Positions 1 through 13,318 of a DNA stretch of 64,000 nt are shown in pieces. Every line of letters starts with the position of its first letter. The first letter of the stretch is position 1. The DNA is from Glandiceps talaboti (taxonomy: Eukaryota > Hemichordata > Enteropneusta > Spengelidae). Position numbers and translations under genes: made by a program. The DNA lies in contig NC_135563.1 of assembly GCF_964340395.1 (NCBI RefSeq), forward strand, positions 21,288,151-21,352,150, written 5' to 3'. The notes beneath the pieces are model-generated. The model did not search any database, was not told the origin of the DNA, and saw only the letters and a program-made list of their open reading frames with translations.

Positions 1-3000
1 ATGTTCTTTGAAAAGATCAATGCTGGGCAGCAACATCAGGGCATTGAAATAATTTGTGTGTTTCTTTTGTAATTTATCAAACATTTCGCGTTTTGCAGTA
101 CGTCTCAGTCAATCGCATCTTCATATTAACACTGTGGAAAAAGAATAATTTTTAAAACAGTATGACTATTGTAGCGAATAGAAAGAAATTTATTATTTTA
201 GTTTGAATGAGTAAAATTGTTATTTTTTATGATCTATAAAGCTCATTGTTGACGTCATGGTCAGTTTAACGCGATTATGTAGAACTCTTTACGAGCTCCA
301 AATCGATTATTCAATTTGAATAGTTTAGAGAAGTATTGATATGGTGGAAATCTAGAATGCTCTAGGTATTAACGACACTTTACTTTAAGCGAGATAGATC
401 AGTTAAAATCACCATTCTGAACTGACTAGCATTTCAAACAATTACGTTAGAAAGGGTTTCTAATATAGTTTACAAGTTTAGTAGTACCAATGTGTACCAC
501 GAGGAAAATACAATTATAAATGTGTCCCGAGTGACATCAGCTGATATTGCAACAGAGTGTTTCAGATTAGAGGCTTAGCTTTGTATGGAACTCGTTTTAA
601 TTCTTAATGACAAACATGAGGTATAGATAATGGAAGTTGTCGTAATTGACTAGATTAGGCAGTGTCCACAAAAATATAGCTGCAATAAAAAGTGTGTTAC
701 ATATTGCATTCCATCTGTACATTGACACTGATTAAAACGTATCGAATCGGTTCCTCTTCTGTATTATTGTATCAGACTCAATTTCTTTAGTCTGTGTTCA
801 ATCAACGAACTAGTATTGCAATGAATGTATAATGATGCCATAATCCCAAACAGATTTACCTGATAGTATGTAAGAGTTATCAAAGCGAAGTACATATTAA
901 CTACACATTCATTGCACACTTCTATAATGTCTAATATGTGGAACTTGATGGTGCAAGCAAAGGTAACAACATGTAATACAGTTCTTGTTTATTATATGAA
1001 ATATCTTGAGTAAATATACATATATTGGTCAGATATACTTCATTGCATTTTGAATACTGAACATTTTCTCGAATATATTCTTCTGATGAAAGGTATCATT
1101 GTACAGTAATCAAACGGTTTACCACATGTCATGTCGACATGGCAATACGTACATATATTCCTCAATTCTCAAGTAGCACCCTCTTGACCGAATGCAAATA
1201 AGGGTACTTACTCAAAGGTCATATTGCGGCAATAGATAATTAATCGTTATTACTTTAATTGACATCCAGAAAAACGAAATTTCATTAGGATTAGATGGCA
1301 TCCTTTAGTGAGTTATTATATACATATCAGGAATTAATGACGAATATGTACTTTTCCCACTGTTTCATATTTCAAATTATAAGTACATTGAGAATACAAG
1401 GGATCGGATATTTGTAGAACAATTGCAGCAAATGCCATTTTTCTTTGTTGTTTTTGGAACACTAGATTATGTAAGCTTCTACATTATTGGCGAATATTCA
1501 AATGTAATTATCATTATGAATTGATGTGCATGGGATTATACGATAAATCCTGTACAAATCTTCATAATAATATAGTGCATGTAAAAGTAGTAACACAAGC
1601 AATATAGTAGCTGTATTTTCAACGGAAAACTTCAATATTTTACAATGATAGTATAGTAGTGAGGTAATGCCCTGTAGCCTTGTAGTTACTTTTGGCTGTA
1701 TAAATAATGTTACAGTATTAGAAAATCTATAGTTGTGAAATAAAAAAAATCTAACACATATAACAAATCATAGTTATGTTTATTTAAATTCCAATTTCTT
1801 GATTGGCTAAATCAGAATACTTCGGATGCGAAGACATGCATAATGCAACAAGTAGTATACGTGACAGTCTGACGAATCTCAGATTGCCAAAGGGCAAATG
1901 TCGGTAGCATTTGTTCCAATTTCATTGTTACAACACGGAAGAAGGAAAGGGAAATGTTTCTCTAATGGGTATTATAGTCGTGTTCTTTAAATACCTCTAC
2001 AGCACAATGCTGATTGATTAGATGTAATAGTGATGGATACTGATTTTATAGCTGCACGTCTTTACAGCAGGAAAAACATTAATCTGAATTCAAAGTTTAC
2101 ACACCTGAGATTGCGTTTGTGATTTGTTGACAAGTTGAAACTCTTGAAGAGTACCATCTATCTTTGTTTCGAACCAATACGACGGTGTTATCAGATAACA
2201 GCAGAGTAGCATCAAACAAACACATTCCTTAGCAAACATCACGATTCAAAGCGACACTTTTCCTCTATGCATTCAAAGGTGAGAGTAACGCTGGTTTCGA
2301 TACTCTCAACTAATCCTATCTTAAACCCTCATAAAACTACCCATTCTTTGAGTAATCCTCTAATACATCACATATCTTTTTATATGTGAAACAAAGTTTC
2401 ACTAAAGAACACCCTTTCTTGGCAAAATATGGAATAAGAACAGTCATTCATGGATAGTGTCTATAGAATGTGATAAGGTTTTGTAATATGTAAAACAGAG
2501 CATAACATATGTTAGTCATGTAATGGTTATATATGTAGTTTAACTATGAATTGACACATTTGATATAAGCAGTTTACAATCACATATTCAGTTGTCAGAT
2601 TCACTTGCCTAGTCGATTCATTAACAGATCTATGCGAGAACGAAGTAAAAAAAACCGAGACACGTTTGCTGTCGTTGCGACTTAATTTCTGTATGAATCA
2701 CAGTTGTACAGTTAAGACAGAGTAAAGGAGAATACACGTCCTTTATAAACAGTAGAAAAAAAAAACATTTCCATGTCCTTGAAGACGTACATTTATTCGT
2801 TTTGTACCAGAAACTACTTTTTCATAATTGAAAATAATGTATTCATGACTAAACTAAGAAATAATTTAAAAGCTGCACTGGCTGCAATTTGAACTTTTTT
2901 TTGGTTGAAAATGTTTGGTAGGTACAATAACTTAATCGAAATATCGTACACCGTGAATAGTATTGCGTCACCTATCTGTAAACGTATTTTTTGTACATTT

Positions 3001-3691
3001 ATACACGATAAATGAAATCAAATTAATTTTTGGGTACGCACCCAATATCAGCACCCTCAATGACGATCATGATTTCAACCTGTTTCAGTACTGCTTATGG
3101 ATACCACTGATGAACATGTACATTAATGTCTAATTATTGGTATTCTAACAATTTTCAGTGAATATGTTGTAGTTGTCTGATCGAAATATGGTACAGTTTT
3201 AACAAGGTGACATATTCAAAACCGAACTTTCGCTCAAAGATTTAAACTTGCCACTGCACTACATAGATATAAAATTGATCACTAATTACCAGATACGATA
3301 TCTTTTTATAAGTAACTGTAATTGACTAATTTTTAGTGAATGAAACTTTAGTGTTTGATAAAAAAAATGACCTAGTTACAGCTAGTGCATAATACATAAC
3401 CATTTGGAAAATCAGTTCAGGGCAACTTTGGAAGGTCGAAACGTTTTGTTTGCTTTGTCAAAGATTTCACAACCTAGACATGAAAATATCGCAGTTCCTT
3501 GATTGTACATCTATATCGATTCTAACTTAAACCAGCGAAGTATAAAATGTGACAATTCGTGTACACGTGCTGTGTGGGTAACCAGTGACAACAACTTTAA
3601 TCTTAACTAATCATATGTGTTATCTAACTTACTATGTTTTATGAACTAGTTGTGCAAAATGCGTCGACACATGTTACGCCAACGATAGCGC
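1..3691. other. AT-rich DNA, no gene recognised
   Basis: No repeat array or convincing exon is seen here. A good acceptor-like site ends at 98 and is followed by an 18-codon open frame ending at 155. A second ends at 2627 and is followed by an 18-codon frame ending at 2685. Both are too short to call. One full CRE palindrome TGACGTCA lies at 250-257. Confidence 0.5.
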
Positions 3692-3816
3692 CATATATAG
3701 TTACATGTACATATGTAACATTAATTCGTTATTGTAGTACGATATTAGGTCTGAAAAAAGTGTTTCTCGTTTACAGTGAACTACAACAGTCTTCCATGTG
3801 ATTATTCCACCACTTA
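3692..3816 (+). repeat. Direct repeat, copy A
   Basis: This stretch matches 4264-4408 at roughly four positions in five. Shared blocks include AGTTACATGTACAT, TCGTTATTGT, GTACGATA, AAAAGTGTTTC and AGTGAACTACA. Copy A lacks about 22 bases present in copy B just before the shared ATTCCACCA. The copies are in the same orientation about 570 bp apart, with about 450 bp of unrelated DNA between them. They could be a local duplication or the ends of a degraded element. No coding content is recognised. Confidence 0.75.
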
Positions 3817-4263
3817 GAGTAAATTACATCGGTTTTCAGTCACTCGTCTCGAGCAACATGATGAATAACCGGCAGGCAATAGAGTACGACGTCTATGGGT
3901 ATCAGGTGTTCTTAACTTTAAAGATCTTGATGAGAAATTTCAAACATTCTGAGTAAATAAATTACAACGAACCACAGGAACCGTCCCTTGGCTCCCTACG
4001 GAATTGTGTGTATAATTGGAATAGCCTCGAAAAAACGTTATCGTACCTTGGTCCAATAGCTATGACTGGGGAAATGTACGTGTTTACGTCATAAAGAGCT
4101 AGGGTAAAGTCATGCTATCAGACATAATTACCATGACGAACAAATTAGGATACATTTACCTTAAAACCAGTGAACGATACTATAATGCGTACACATAATT
4201 CATTGTTTAGTGATGAAATTAAATGATAAACTTTGTGTTTGATTTTTTTTAAATGCAAGCAAT
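3817..4263. other. Spacer between the two direct repeats
   Basis: Nothing recognisable is present. A 66-base stretch at 3839-3904, bounded by TTTTCAG and CAG|GTG, is open in one frame, but its donor-like end is weak. A 49-codon minus-strand frame covers the CpG-richer part near 3.96-4.11 kb without a pyrimidine tract. Neither is called as an exon. Confidence 0.4.
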
Positions 4264-4408
4264 CCACATAGTTACATGTACATGTGAAACATCAAGTCGT
4301 TATTGTTGTACGATACTGGGTATGAAAAAAAGTGTTTCCCGTTTATAGTGAACTACAGCAGTCTTCCATCCAAAGACATTAAAGGTGCGATAATTCCACC
4401 ATTTTGCA
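4264..4408 (+). repeat. Direct repeat, copy B
   Basis: This is the second copy of the 3692-3816 segment, with the extra ~22 bases before ATTCCACCA. A 79-codon open frame (4303-4542) runs through it, but the other copy does not keep that frame, so it is not called coding. A short resemblance to this end of the repeat also occurs near 44.77-44.80 kb (AAAGGT followed by ATTCCACCA). Confidence 0.75.
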
Positions 4409-5583
4409 CAACACCATTAATTATCCTGACGCCAAACGAAAACTGCCCTCACCATCCTTTCAGATTCAATTTAATGATGTTACACCTGCTCCTTGGGTTT
4501 TTCCTATATCTGTTTCTGATTTGTTTGAGTATATTTAGTTGATGACATAGTACCGAAATTCAGTTCTGAATCTGTGTCTTTACTTAAGGGTATGAGGCTG
4601 GAGACATGTAAGTAAGTATTAAATGTAGAAGGAGACACAAGACACAGATTAAAGCTTTCCTGTTTACAGATATCAATTTAATCTCAGACTATCGCAGAAA
4701 GTACAAGTAATGCATATTGTTTAAGGCGTAAATATCTGCTATAGCCCAAAGCTACACCATTTTGCTTTAAGCTGTAAGAATCTTCAATTTCTTTGTTGCT
4801 ATTCGGAAGATTGCAGAGCACTTGACTGATTTCACTTTCTGTTATATCCAATTCCTAGTTATCCCAGTCAGTATTACTTTCTGAATTGCGTCGGCACCGA
4901 TTACATTCACTCAGTTGAATAGGTTACTAATGTTACGTCAATTTCAAAAGTTATTTTCTTATCATACTCATCAAATGAAGATAACGTCATCGGAATGTTG
5001 TGTTGAAGTTAATTTATAGTCTTGGTTAGTGCCCTCGAAACTATATATTGAATGCAATGATTCGGGGAATGCTATTGAATATGTATGCAGACATTGGCTA
5101 TGCTGTTTCTAAGTCGTTTTTTGACAAAGAAGTCACAGCAGATTTCATGAGAATAGCCTCAACTTGAAAAAAAAACTATCAATACAAAAGCGAGCTACCG
5201 TTTTCACAGCCTGTGGTATAAGAGTAAACAAACCAGAATGCAATAATTTTAATCCAATCAAAAAATCATAACGTTCTACCGAAAACAATGAACTATTAAT
5301 ATTTACTCATCTTCCAACTGCGTACTTCCCGTGATTAGTTAAAACTGCAGGCATTGTATTAGTGTTTGTGTGGTTCATACATTCCCACATATCTGGTCGT
5401 ATTGCAAACTCAGTTGGATTTTACTTGTGAAGCAGAATTCTTCCAAACGCATTTGTTGAATAAGAACATGTGATAACAATATTTCCTCAGAAATGAATTT
5501 TGTTGTTCGTTTGATACATCATGTTGATTCACGAAATGGCCATACTTTTTATTTCTACGCTCTAGGGTGACCCTAGGCTTGCA
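4409..5583. other. AT-rich DNA, no feature seen
   Basis: No tandem array, inverted repeat or exon-like island is visible in this stretch. Confidence 0.5.
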
Positions 5584-5690
5584 CATCGTCGCAAACCACG
5601 ACCGTTTTACGGTACCGTTCTTAATGAGCCGGTCCTTACTTTTATTTCGAAGTGTAGCAGAAGAAATAATAGTTCTGGTTTGCGAGAATG
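5584..5690 (+). repeat. Dispersed repeat fragment shared with 44.47-44.55 kb
   Basis: Two blocks match 44466-44551 in the same order and orientation. The first begins CATCGTCG, then AAA and CAC, and ends TTTTACGG plus ACC. The second is AATAA.AGTT followed by GTTTGCGAGAATG. The spacer between the blocks differs in length. The region is more CpG-rich than its surroundings. Both loci are open in some frames, but the frames are not conserved between them, so a decayed repeat is likelier than an exon. Confidence 0.55.
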
Positions 5691-8600
5691 GGCTTGCATC
5701 GCCTGTTTTCTCAGAAAACAAGACTGCGGTACTTTGAACGAATGCTTTATTGTGTCATTTTTGAAGTCAGTGTCATTTTTGTGCCAATGTGCGCAAATAA
5801 CCCTTATACTTCTATGTCACGTAGAAGCGACTGAAAGAATTTGCCAATTTATAAATTATATCTATACAAAAGACACGTTCACGTCCCTAGTGACGTTTTG
5901 AAGCTCACGGTTGTTTCCATGTTTTTTGACTCGCGCTTTCAAGGCCTTCGCGGTAGTACAAAAAAATCATTACCAACAAATTCCCGAGTAGCAGTAATGC
6001 ATGAGACGTATTCTCTGACAACTGTAGTAAAGTAAGAACATAGTTTCATTTCTATTCCTTGAACGAGGACATCGCGGGAGAAGGATAAAAGGCTAGACAT
6101 TTATATCTCAACTGATTTGAGATTGAATAATCAAACACTTACTCCGAGCCAGATCCTAAAAAAATTGAAATTTATCCCAAATGATTTCTCCTTCAATGTA
6201 AGTATTCTTCTTATATCAACTCAAGTGGATTTTTATGTAGATTCCAATTTGCGGCGTCTTTCCAACTGTTACCAAACCCAAGTTATTAAAATTAAAATTG
6301 AGTAGTCGACAGTCGAAAGTAAGATTTGCATTTCAGAAATCTAGAGAGTTAAGCACCCACAGTGATTGATTATTATATTCCGCAATCTCATTTATTGCTA
6401 CGTGACTAGTAGTTGGTGTTATTCTTCAATTTTCATATCTCGACTAAATGACTCTCATCTAAATTCTTATGTTGCAGATAGACTACAGTGACTGCTTAAG
6501 GTTGGTTAGAAAACGTAGTTGTTATAGTGGCATTAAATCAGGGGAAGTTTTCACTGCATTGTATGGCATCAATATATACATTGCTGAGTAGTTTCAGTTG
6601 TCGCTCGTTAGTTTTTAGCTGCAACTTTGTTTTGCCAAATCCATTAGAATTACAACAAGACTTCAAATAATGTCAAAGATAACATATTAGTTTGCAATAG
6701 AGCTCCCTTAAAGATAAGTATAAAAAAGAAAGAATTACCTCCTCATTCCTTTATACAAGATGGTTCTTTAACTACACACACACTCCAAAAAAGACCTGTT
6801 CCTTTCTTTCAGAATGGACAACATTCATGTACTTCTTCTCTCTTATATGCACCACTCAAGTTTCAAAAGACATCTCCAAATATAAATGAAATGAAAGTTT
6901 TATTGTCATAAATGAAGAGTGTTCGAAGTAATGCAAATGGTTTATTTGCATGGTATGATCTATATGACAGATTATACTTTCTGCGTATACATCTGATATA
7001 GAACTCAATTATACTTATGACACTCGGCAAAGGAAGGACACTACACCCGCACCAGAAACACCAACGCCAGACATAATCATGTACCAAGCCAGTCCTTTAT
7101 ATTTGCAAGTCCCTAATATCGTTTACCTGACATTTATAAAACTCTTACATGTAATTCGTATTTTGCGCAGAGTGATTCATTAATCAGTTCTCTCTACAGA
7201 ATGTTGGCAGACACTTCTAGGTATTGGAAAAAGTAAGAGTCTAAAAATAACGTGATAAGCAGAAATAATATGTACATATTCACACCTTTCACAGATTTTC
7301 ATTCGTCTGCCTAACAGATCCACATAGAAACTGATTCTGCCTGTCTTTGTGTCTGCCTGTTTCAATTGAACATTGATATGTATATTGCTCGCCCCGAGAA
7401 TAGTACACAACATTACACAAAATATTTCCCTTTCTTCTGATTTACATGTTTTATCAATCCACTCACACATCCACTCTCTCACACCGAATCAGCTTTTTTA
7501 AAGATAGTTTTCCTTTGAGCTTGAAGCACACAATATAAGTGTTGACTATAAGGTATGTAACAGCTATCATTCTAAACATACAAGATAGCGTACATTGAAT
7601 ATTCTTTTTCAGAGTCTACCAATTCAATAGCTCACCTATGTTACATGACTCTACCATTCTTGAAATACCGTTCTATGTATTTGTACGCTTAATCTCTTTT
7701 ATGCAATGCTAGTCAGCTAGAGATCTCCAAGTCCTAGGATTATTGATTTATGTTATTGAAATCCAACTAAAATCATTGTAGCAATGCTTCCACCACATTT
7801 ACATCAGTGGTATCCTTCTGTATTCTATCTCTACTCTTCAAAATAAGAAAATGACATATCTTTGATGTTGGTATTCCCTAGTTATTGGTTTTAATGACAT
7901 ATTTATCATAACCTCATTAATCTTGATTCAAATTACTAGCTATTGAGTTATGTACGTAATTCCTGCACAGTAATCACTTCTCGATAATGATTACACATCT
8001 TAATTCTCCATTAATCGTCTAAGTTGCATAACACCATGATAATCATCATCACATTTCTGTGACTCCAATTAACAACGTCCGTTTTGTTTCCATAAAATAA
8101 AGAGCAGTGCACACATCCTTTTACTTTACATTTATGGTTAAGGTCAGTTTGTTTTAAAGTTGAAAATTAACCTGTTTCATGTGATGACTATCCAAAGGAA
8201 AATGACGTCGTGATAGTGGTATAAGTAAGGAAAAGTATGCTTAATCATCAACATTTTATTATGTGAGATCTATGTAATCCGCGTAACAACCTAAAGGTCG
8301 AAACGACAGCATGATCATTCTACTTTGTTTAAAAAGTAAAAAGAAACTTACCTTCAAGACGCTGAGCTATGCCTGAATAGATTCTGAGTTTGTAATTATG
8401 TTTGCAGTCGTAGCATTAACTACTAGTGAATATCTGGCTTATTGAATTTGCGAATACATTTATTGTGAGAGTCATCTGTATATGCATAGTTAGTATTAGG
8501 CGACTGTAAAGTGTCTTTGCATTTGTACATGAAGCCAGGGGCTCTGCAGAAACATTGTAGTGGAATATCAGATTACACCAAATGTACAACACATCTTTCG

Positions 8601-8978
8601 GAATTTTCAACCAGTCCAAAAATGAAACACTAGCGGTAAGACGAATGACGTAATATCAACTGATCCTTCAAGTTGATGAAAACACTTAAAACGCGTATTT
8701 GTATTAGTACATGGATAAGCGAAAAATATGCTATGAATCATACCTCTTGTAATATATATTTTGCAGGTATCCATATCCACATAATACAGAATTGAATATG
8801 TTGTTACACCATCAATCCATCGGAAAGGGGTGACCAAAATTGACTAGTAACATCAGGTGCTTTCAGACCGACATCATCTGTTGTTGGCTGTGTGACTAAG
8901 TAGTGTTAAAAGAGAATAGATGATGCACACACACATATATATGAGCTCCGCATTGATCACGTGTCACGAGCGCCTTAC
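5691..8978. other. AT-rich DNA, no gene recognised
   Basis: Several 60-100 codon frames occur here, including a 100-codon minus frame at 7180-7482. None has supporting splice signals, raised GC or a recognisable motif. No tandem array is present. Confidence 0.45.
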
Positions 8979-9127
8979 CGTCTGCAGCGCAATGAAAAGT
9001 GGATGGCTCTGTGATTATTTTTGGAGAGTCGGCAGAACTGTCATCCTCAGCAGTTGAAGTGATCAGTTTGTTTGTGTAATTGCGCTTTGCCTCCAGGCGG
9101 CGACTGAGCCTGCGTTTGATTTCTGTT
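8979..9127 (-). CDS. Candidate internal exon, unknown protein
   Basis: On the minus strand a pyrimidine-rich acceptor (CATTTCCAACAG) ends just before 9127, and a strong donor (ACG|GTAAGG) follows 8979. The 149 bases between them are open in one frame and encode about 49 residues. GC is near 50 percent, against roughly 35 percent nearby, and the stretch is CpG-rich. The peptide is basic at its start (TEIKRRLSRRLEAKRNY), then Ser/Asp/Glu-rich (TAEDDSSADSP), which looks like a cytoplasmic or linker segment. The exon starts at codon position 3 and ends after position 1. A second AG five bases into the exon offers an alternative acceptor. I do not recognise the protein and found no partner exon. 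Chance composition and a conserved non-coding island are the alternatives. Confidence 0.45.
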
Positions 9128-11986
9128 CTGTTGGAAATGAGACTTACTGGTAAAGACAATAACCACAACATGTCTTTGGCTCAAGCGTGTAAAATATCAA
9201 GTGATAAAAATTACGGAAATGGTGAGACTATATGATAATTGCACCAGGGGGACTGCTGTTTAAACATGCCTATGATTACAAATCGTTACGAATAATGCAA
9301 CACTGCTGTAAAATTTTCAGTAAGAACATATAAGCTAATTTCACTGTTAAAATTTTGAGTTTATACCCTTCGATTAATTTAATTTAATGTAACTTAATTT
9401 AATTAATTTATCCCTGTAATATCCCTGCGTTGTTTCTGATTTATCATAATATTATAATTATCATATATTATAATAATATAATATCATATTATAATATATT
9501 GAAACTTATTCATTATACGGCGCTTGGTTAGTTATTTACTTTCAACTGCTAGTAAGTTTTGCAGGACTTCAATAGTTCGCAAATTTAAGATGATAAAAAT
9601 ATTACGCTTGATTTTATGTTTGCTTAGAATATCAAAACTTTCAATTTTGAAAGGAGACAGTGTTAGCAGAACAACATCTTTATTTCATATGTGAATGCAT
9701 TCAATAAGTGTTGATTTGATGATCACTCCCTGTAAGAGTGTCGTTCGAGGAACAAAAATGACACCTGCATTTGTCAAAAATAAATGTCAGAGACAATGCG
9801 AGAATAAAAACGAGAATAGTATCTAATATGTTGACATTACCTTTCGAACTACTGTTTACTACCATGGAAATCAAGCTATAAGCAAACTAACATAGACACA
9901 AACTAACAGTGGAGTTGTTGCTTGCTTGGTTATTTGGATATACTCACCCTGTAATTAAGATAGTGTAAATACTGAATGAGATTGAATTGTTGGCAACTTG
10001 AGGGAAACTTGCTATCAGAGACACCGCCTTACTAAGAGTATAATCAAATCAACATCCATTGACAGCTTATACTAATATATATGTTGCAACAATAGTTTTA
10101 GTTTGAGTCGATCTTAATTGCATAACTTTTTTTGAGCTCTGTAATTGTGAATGGAACATGTAGCAGAATTCTACTTGTATTGAATGATATGACTAATCAA
10201 ATGCGTTGGTTGACAGTTTATTTGTTTGAGAATGTAGGAATCTGTGCATCATAGAAGTATGAACTGTTCACCTGGATGGCTTTCAAATATATTTAATCTG
10301 CATTGCTTTGCGCCAAATTGCATATTTCGCTAGAGGCGGACAGAAAATACATACTAACAATCGATTTGTGCAAAGATTATGAAATATTTATGAATGTGAA
10401 TCTATATTACATCGATTTTAAAGTCACCACTACATTCCCCAGAGATTACTCCCATTTCGTTCGATCCAGCTTCTTGATTCCATTGTCACAGTACAGTTTC
10501 CTGATCTGCTGTCAACTAATTGGAAAGAATCTTAAGCCCAGATATGGTAATATGAAGGCATGAAAAACCAAAATTCGACAAACAATCTTGAGTTCGTCAA
10601 ACTTAGTTCACAGATGTACAGAGATTGTGTTGTCTAATATTTCTTCTCATTGTGTGCTATCTGACATGCAAATCTTGGAAATGAAAAGAACTAATCAAAA
10701 TTTAATGATATGACAAATCTGAGAGGCTGATTTCCATCTAAGAAAATAATTTTATTCAAAGTATTAGATTCCACCAGTCCTATATCTGCACCACGTTCTT
10801 GTTATCAAAGTTCACATCAATCATTGTTTTGCTTGTGGTTTTAGAGACATTTTATTTTTAATATAAAAAAATCCAATGAAGTCATTTAAAGAAACTTCAT
10901 CCGGTTACTTCTTAGATTTCATTTATCCAACATTTTTATCTGTTTGAATTAGAAATTTGAGTATATATGTAAAAAGAAGGTTAACTTGTAAAACGCGATA
11001 TTCAATTAAAGCATTTTGTTATTTATGCCAAACTGCGAACGAGATGTTAAAACTAAGTAAAGTCTAAACATTTATATACCTGCACTAAATATTCTTGTGC
11101 AATACATTCAAAGCATATAAGACCTAGGCATTTAAGTACATACATGAAATAATCGAAGTTCGAATTTAAAAGTTCTCCTACAGAGAACACCTCGACAAGG
11201 TGAGCAGACCACATCCTTTAGTTCTTGATTTCCCATATGTCCAAATTTAACATCAAATGAACTTTTCCTTATCAGAGCGTTTGGAATACATTCCATCATG
11301 CTACCTAAATCTACTATATGTATTCATGTACTTCCCAAGTGATGTGTCTTAAAGCCTTTCCAATCAATCTATCTCTAATGTGTTTCCAATCACTAGTAGT
11401 ATAAATGCAATTGTCCATATAATTGTCCATGGTTTGTAATTCAAAAAGGAACCTTTATTTATACATCACTTTCAACCACAGCCTTGACAGTTTTCAAGCA
11501 ATCTTGTAAATATATTTATAATAATGCTCTTCCATCGTACAAGGAGTGTGATGTTAGGCTACTAGCGTTTCGTTTACTCTGTGTTAACCTTTATGTTACA
11601 TATCAACTGACAACTTGGAATTTTGTTAACGACACAATTGAAAAATATATTCTACTCCTTTTTAATATGTGTAAGTTGACAGATCTGTATTCAAAACTCT
11701 TCCACAATATTTGAGATAACCAATATAGACAATAGTACATAGAAGTAGAATTTGCTTTACGGCCGTTGGGGGAGCTGTCACATAACTAAGTATCGGCCGA
11801 GACACATTGCCTTTTGTGATATTCGTGGGGTGTTTCTTTCAGCATTAGATTGATGCTTTCACAACAAATCACTCGCGATATTGAAACAATCTTTGATGTG
11901 TATATTAAGTCTATTTTATAATATGAGATTTGCATAATGGTTATAATATAAAGAATATAGGCCAGCCAAAATTGTTATTAGAACCA

Positions 11987-11987
<1 letters not shown>
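9128..11987. other. AT-rich DNA, no gene recognised
   Basis: Contains the AT palindrome at 9463-9499. An AATTTAATTTAAT-like run lies near 9.37-9.41 kb. A CpG-richer stretch near 11.76-11.80 kb is open on the minus strand for 53 codons but lacks a pyrimidine tract. Nothing else is seen. Confidence 0.45.
9463..9499. repeat. AT-only palindrome
   Basis: ATATATTATAAT at 9463-9474 is the exact reverse complement of ATTATAATATAT at 9488-9499, with a 13-base centre. It lies in a longer stretch built of A and T (about 9441-9501). It could extrude a cruciform or be simple AT drift. Confidence 0.7.

Positions 11988-12019
<32 letters not shown>
11988..12019. repeat. (ATT)n microsatellite
   Basis: About ten uninterrupted copies of ATT. 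Confidence 0.95.
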
Positions 12020-13001
12020 CATCATATGACACTCTATTAGAAGAAAACGAACACTCGATGGTATCTTTGAGGTGAGTTATATGAGTTTGACGACGTACAA
12101 TATTAAATGTGTTTAATTCAATTTTAGATGTAGATTTTTTTATTCTTTCTTTTCATTCTATGTAAACATTGAAGTATTTAAAACTAAACATCAGATTACA
12201 AATACAGTATAGGCGTTAAGCTCTCCTCACATTTCCTAGTCCTAAGCCATAACCGATAAACTGTGAAGGATGATCCCTTCAATCCAGGAATTCTGATGTC
12301 TTTGCCTGACATATACATAGCTACGATAACACTTAAAGAAACTAAGCAATCAACGATGCCTTTGCATAGTTCACAGTCTGAACCAAAGTAGGCTACTTAT
12401 TTCCTTTGTAAATATCATTTCATCCGTATTTGAGAGTAAAATGCAATTAACAGATCGCATCTCTGTATACATATACATCTGTTGATTCCATGCTTATTTT
12501 GTATTCTATAAAGTCTACATTAGTTTTGCAATGCATTCTATTGATGAACACAACAAAGCGACTAATTTCCCCGGTGACACTGCACATTTAAAGTAATGAG
12601 TGAATATGACGTAAATATACAACAAATGTCAATAAATGCGATTATTTCAGCAATTCGTTCCGACTACTGATAGCCGTAATGGTGGTGAGTATATACAGCA
12701 TAGCTATAGCTTACTAGCACAAGCTTAATGTTGCCCGTCAGACTCTCATTTCCCCAGTTGCCATTAGTGCTAGTGAATCCCATACTATATTAGTTGTGCA
12801 TTTCTTCATAGATCAGTCTTTACTACCATTATTTCCTAAATGGTACAAAGACTTAACTGTCCAAACTCAACAAAGTATGCACCTATGTACCGCTTCATGC
12901 TGTTATCTGTATTTCACTACACTTACACTTTACAATAACGAAACATATATCATTTCACGGAAACTTTGACTTCTAATGTACATCTTGTCGTGCGTTGTTT
13001 T
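12020..13001. other. AT-rich DNA, no feature seen
   Basis: No array, inverted repeat or exon-like signal is visible. Confidence 0.5.
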
Positions 13002-13318
13002 TCACACACAGTCACGCACACACACACTCATGGTCACACACATACGCACACACACACACACACACATACACACATATAGGCATTCATTCATTCACTCGTG
13101 AATGCCCTCCCTCCCTCGCTCGCTCGCTCACTCACTCACTCACTCACTCACTCACTCACTCACTCACTCACTCACTCACTCACCCACCCACCCACCCACC
13201 CACCCACTCACTCACTCACTCACTCACTCACTCACTCACTCACTCACTCACTCACTCACTCACTCACTCACCCACCCACCCACCCACTCACTCACTCACT
13301 CACTCACTCACTCACTCA
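13002..13318. repeat. Compound CA / CTCC / CTCG / CTCA / CCCA array
   Basis: An interrupted CA run (13002-13074) is followed by CTCC, CTCG and a long CTCA array to 13318. The CTCA array is broken twice by CCCA blocks of similar size (about 13183-13206 and 13270-13286). The alternation suggests unequal exchange or conversion inside the array. All three plus frames are open across it (His-Ser-Leu-Thr type repeats), which follows from the period and is not evidence of a gene. Confidence 0.97.
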
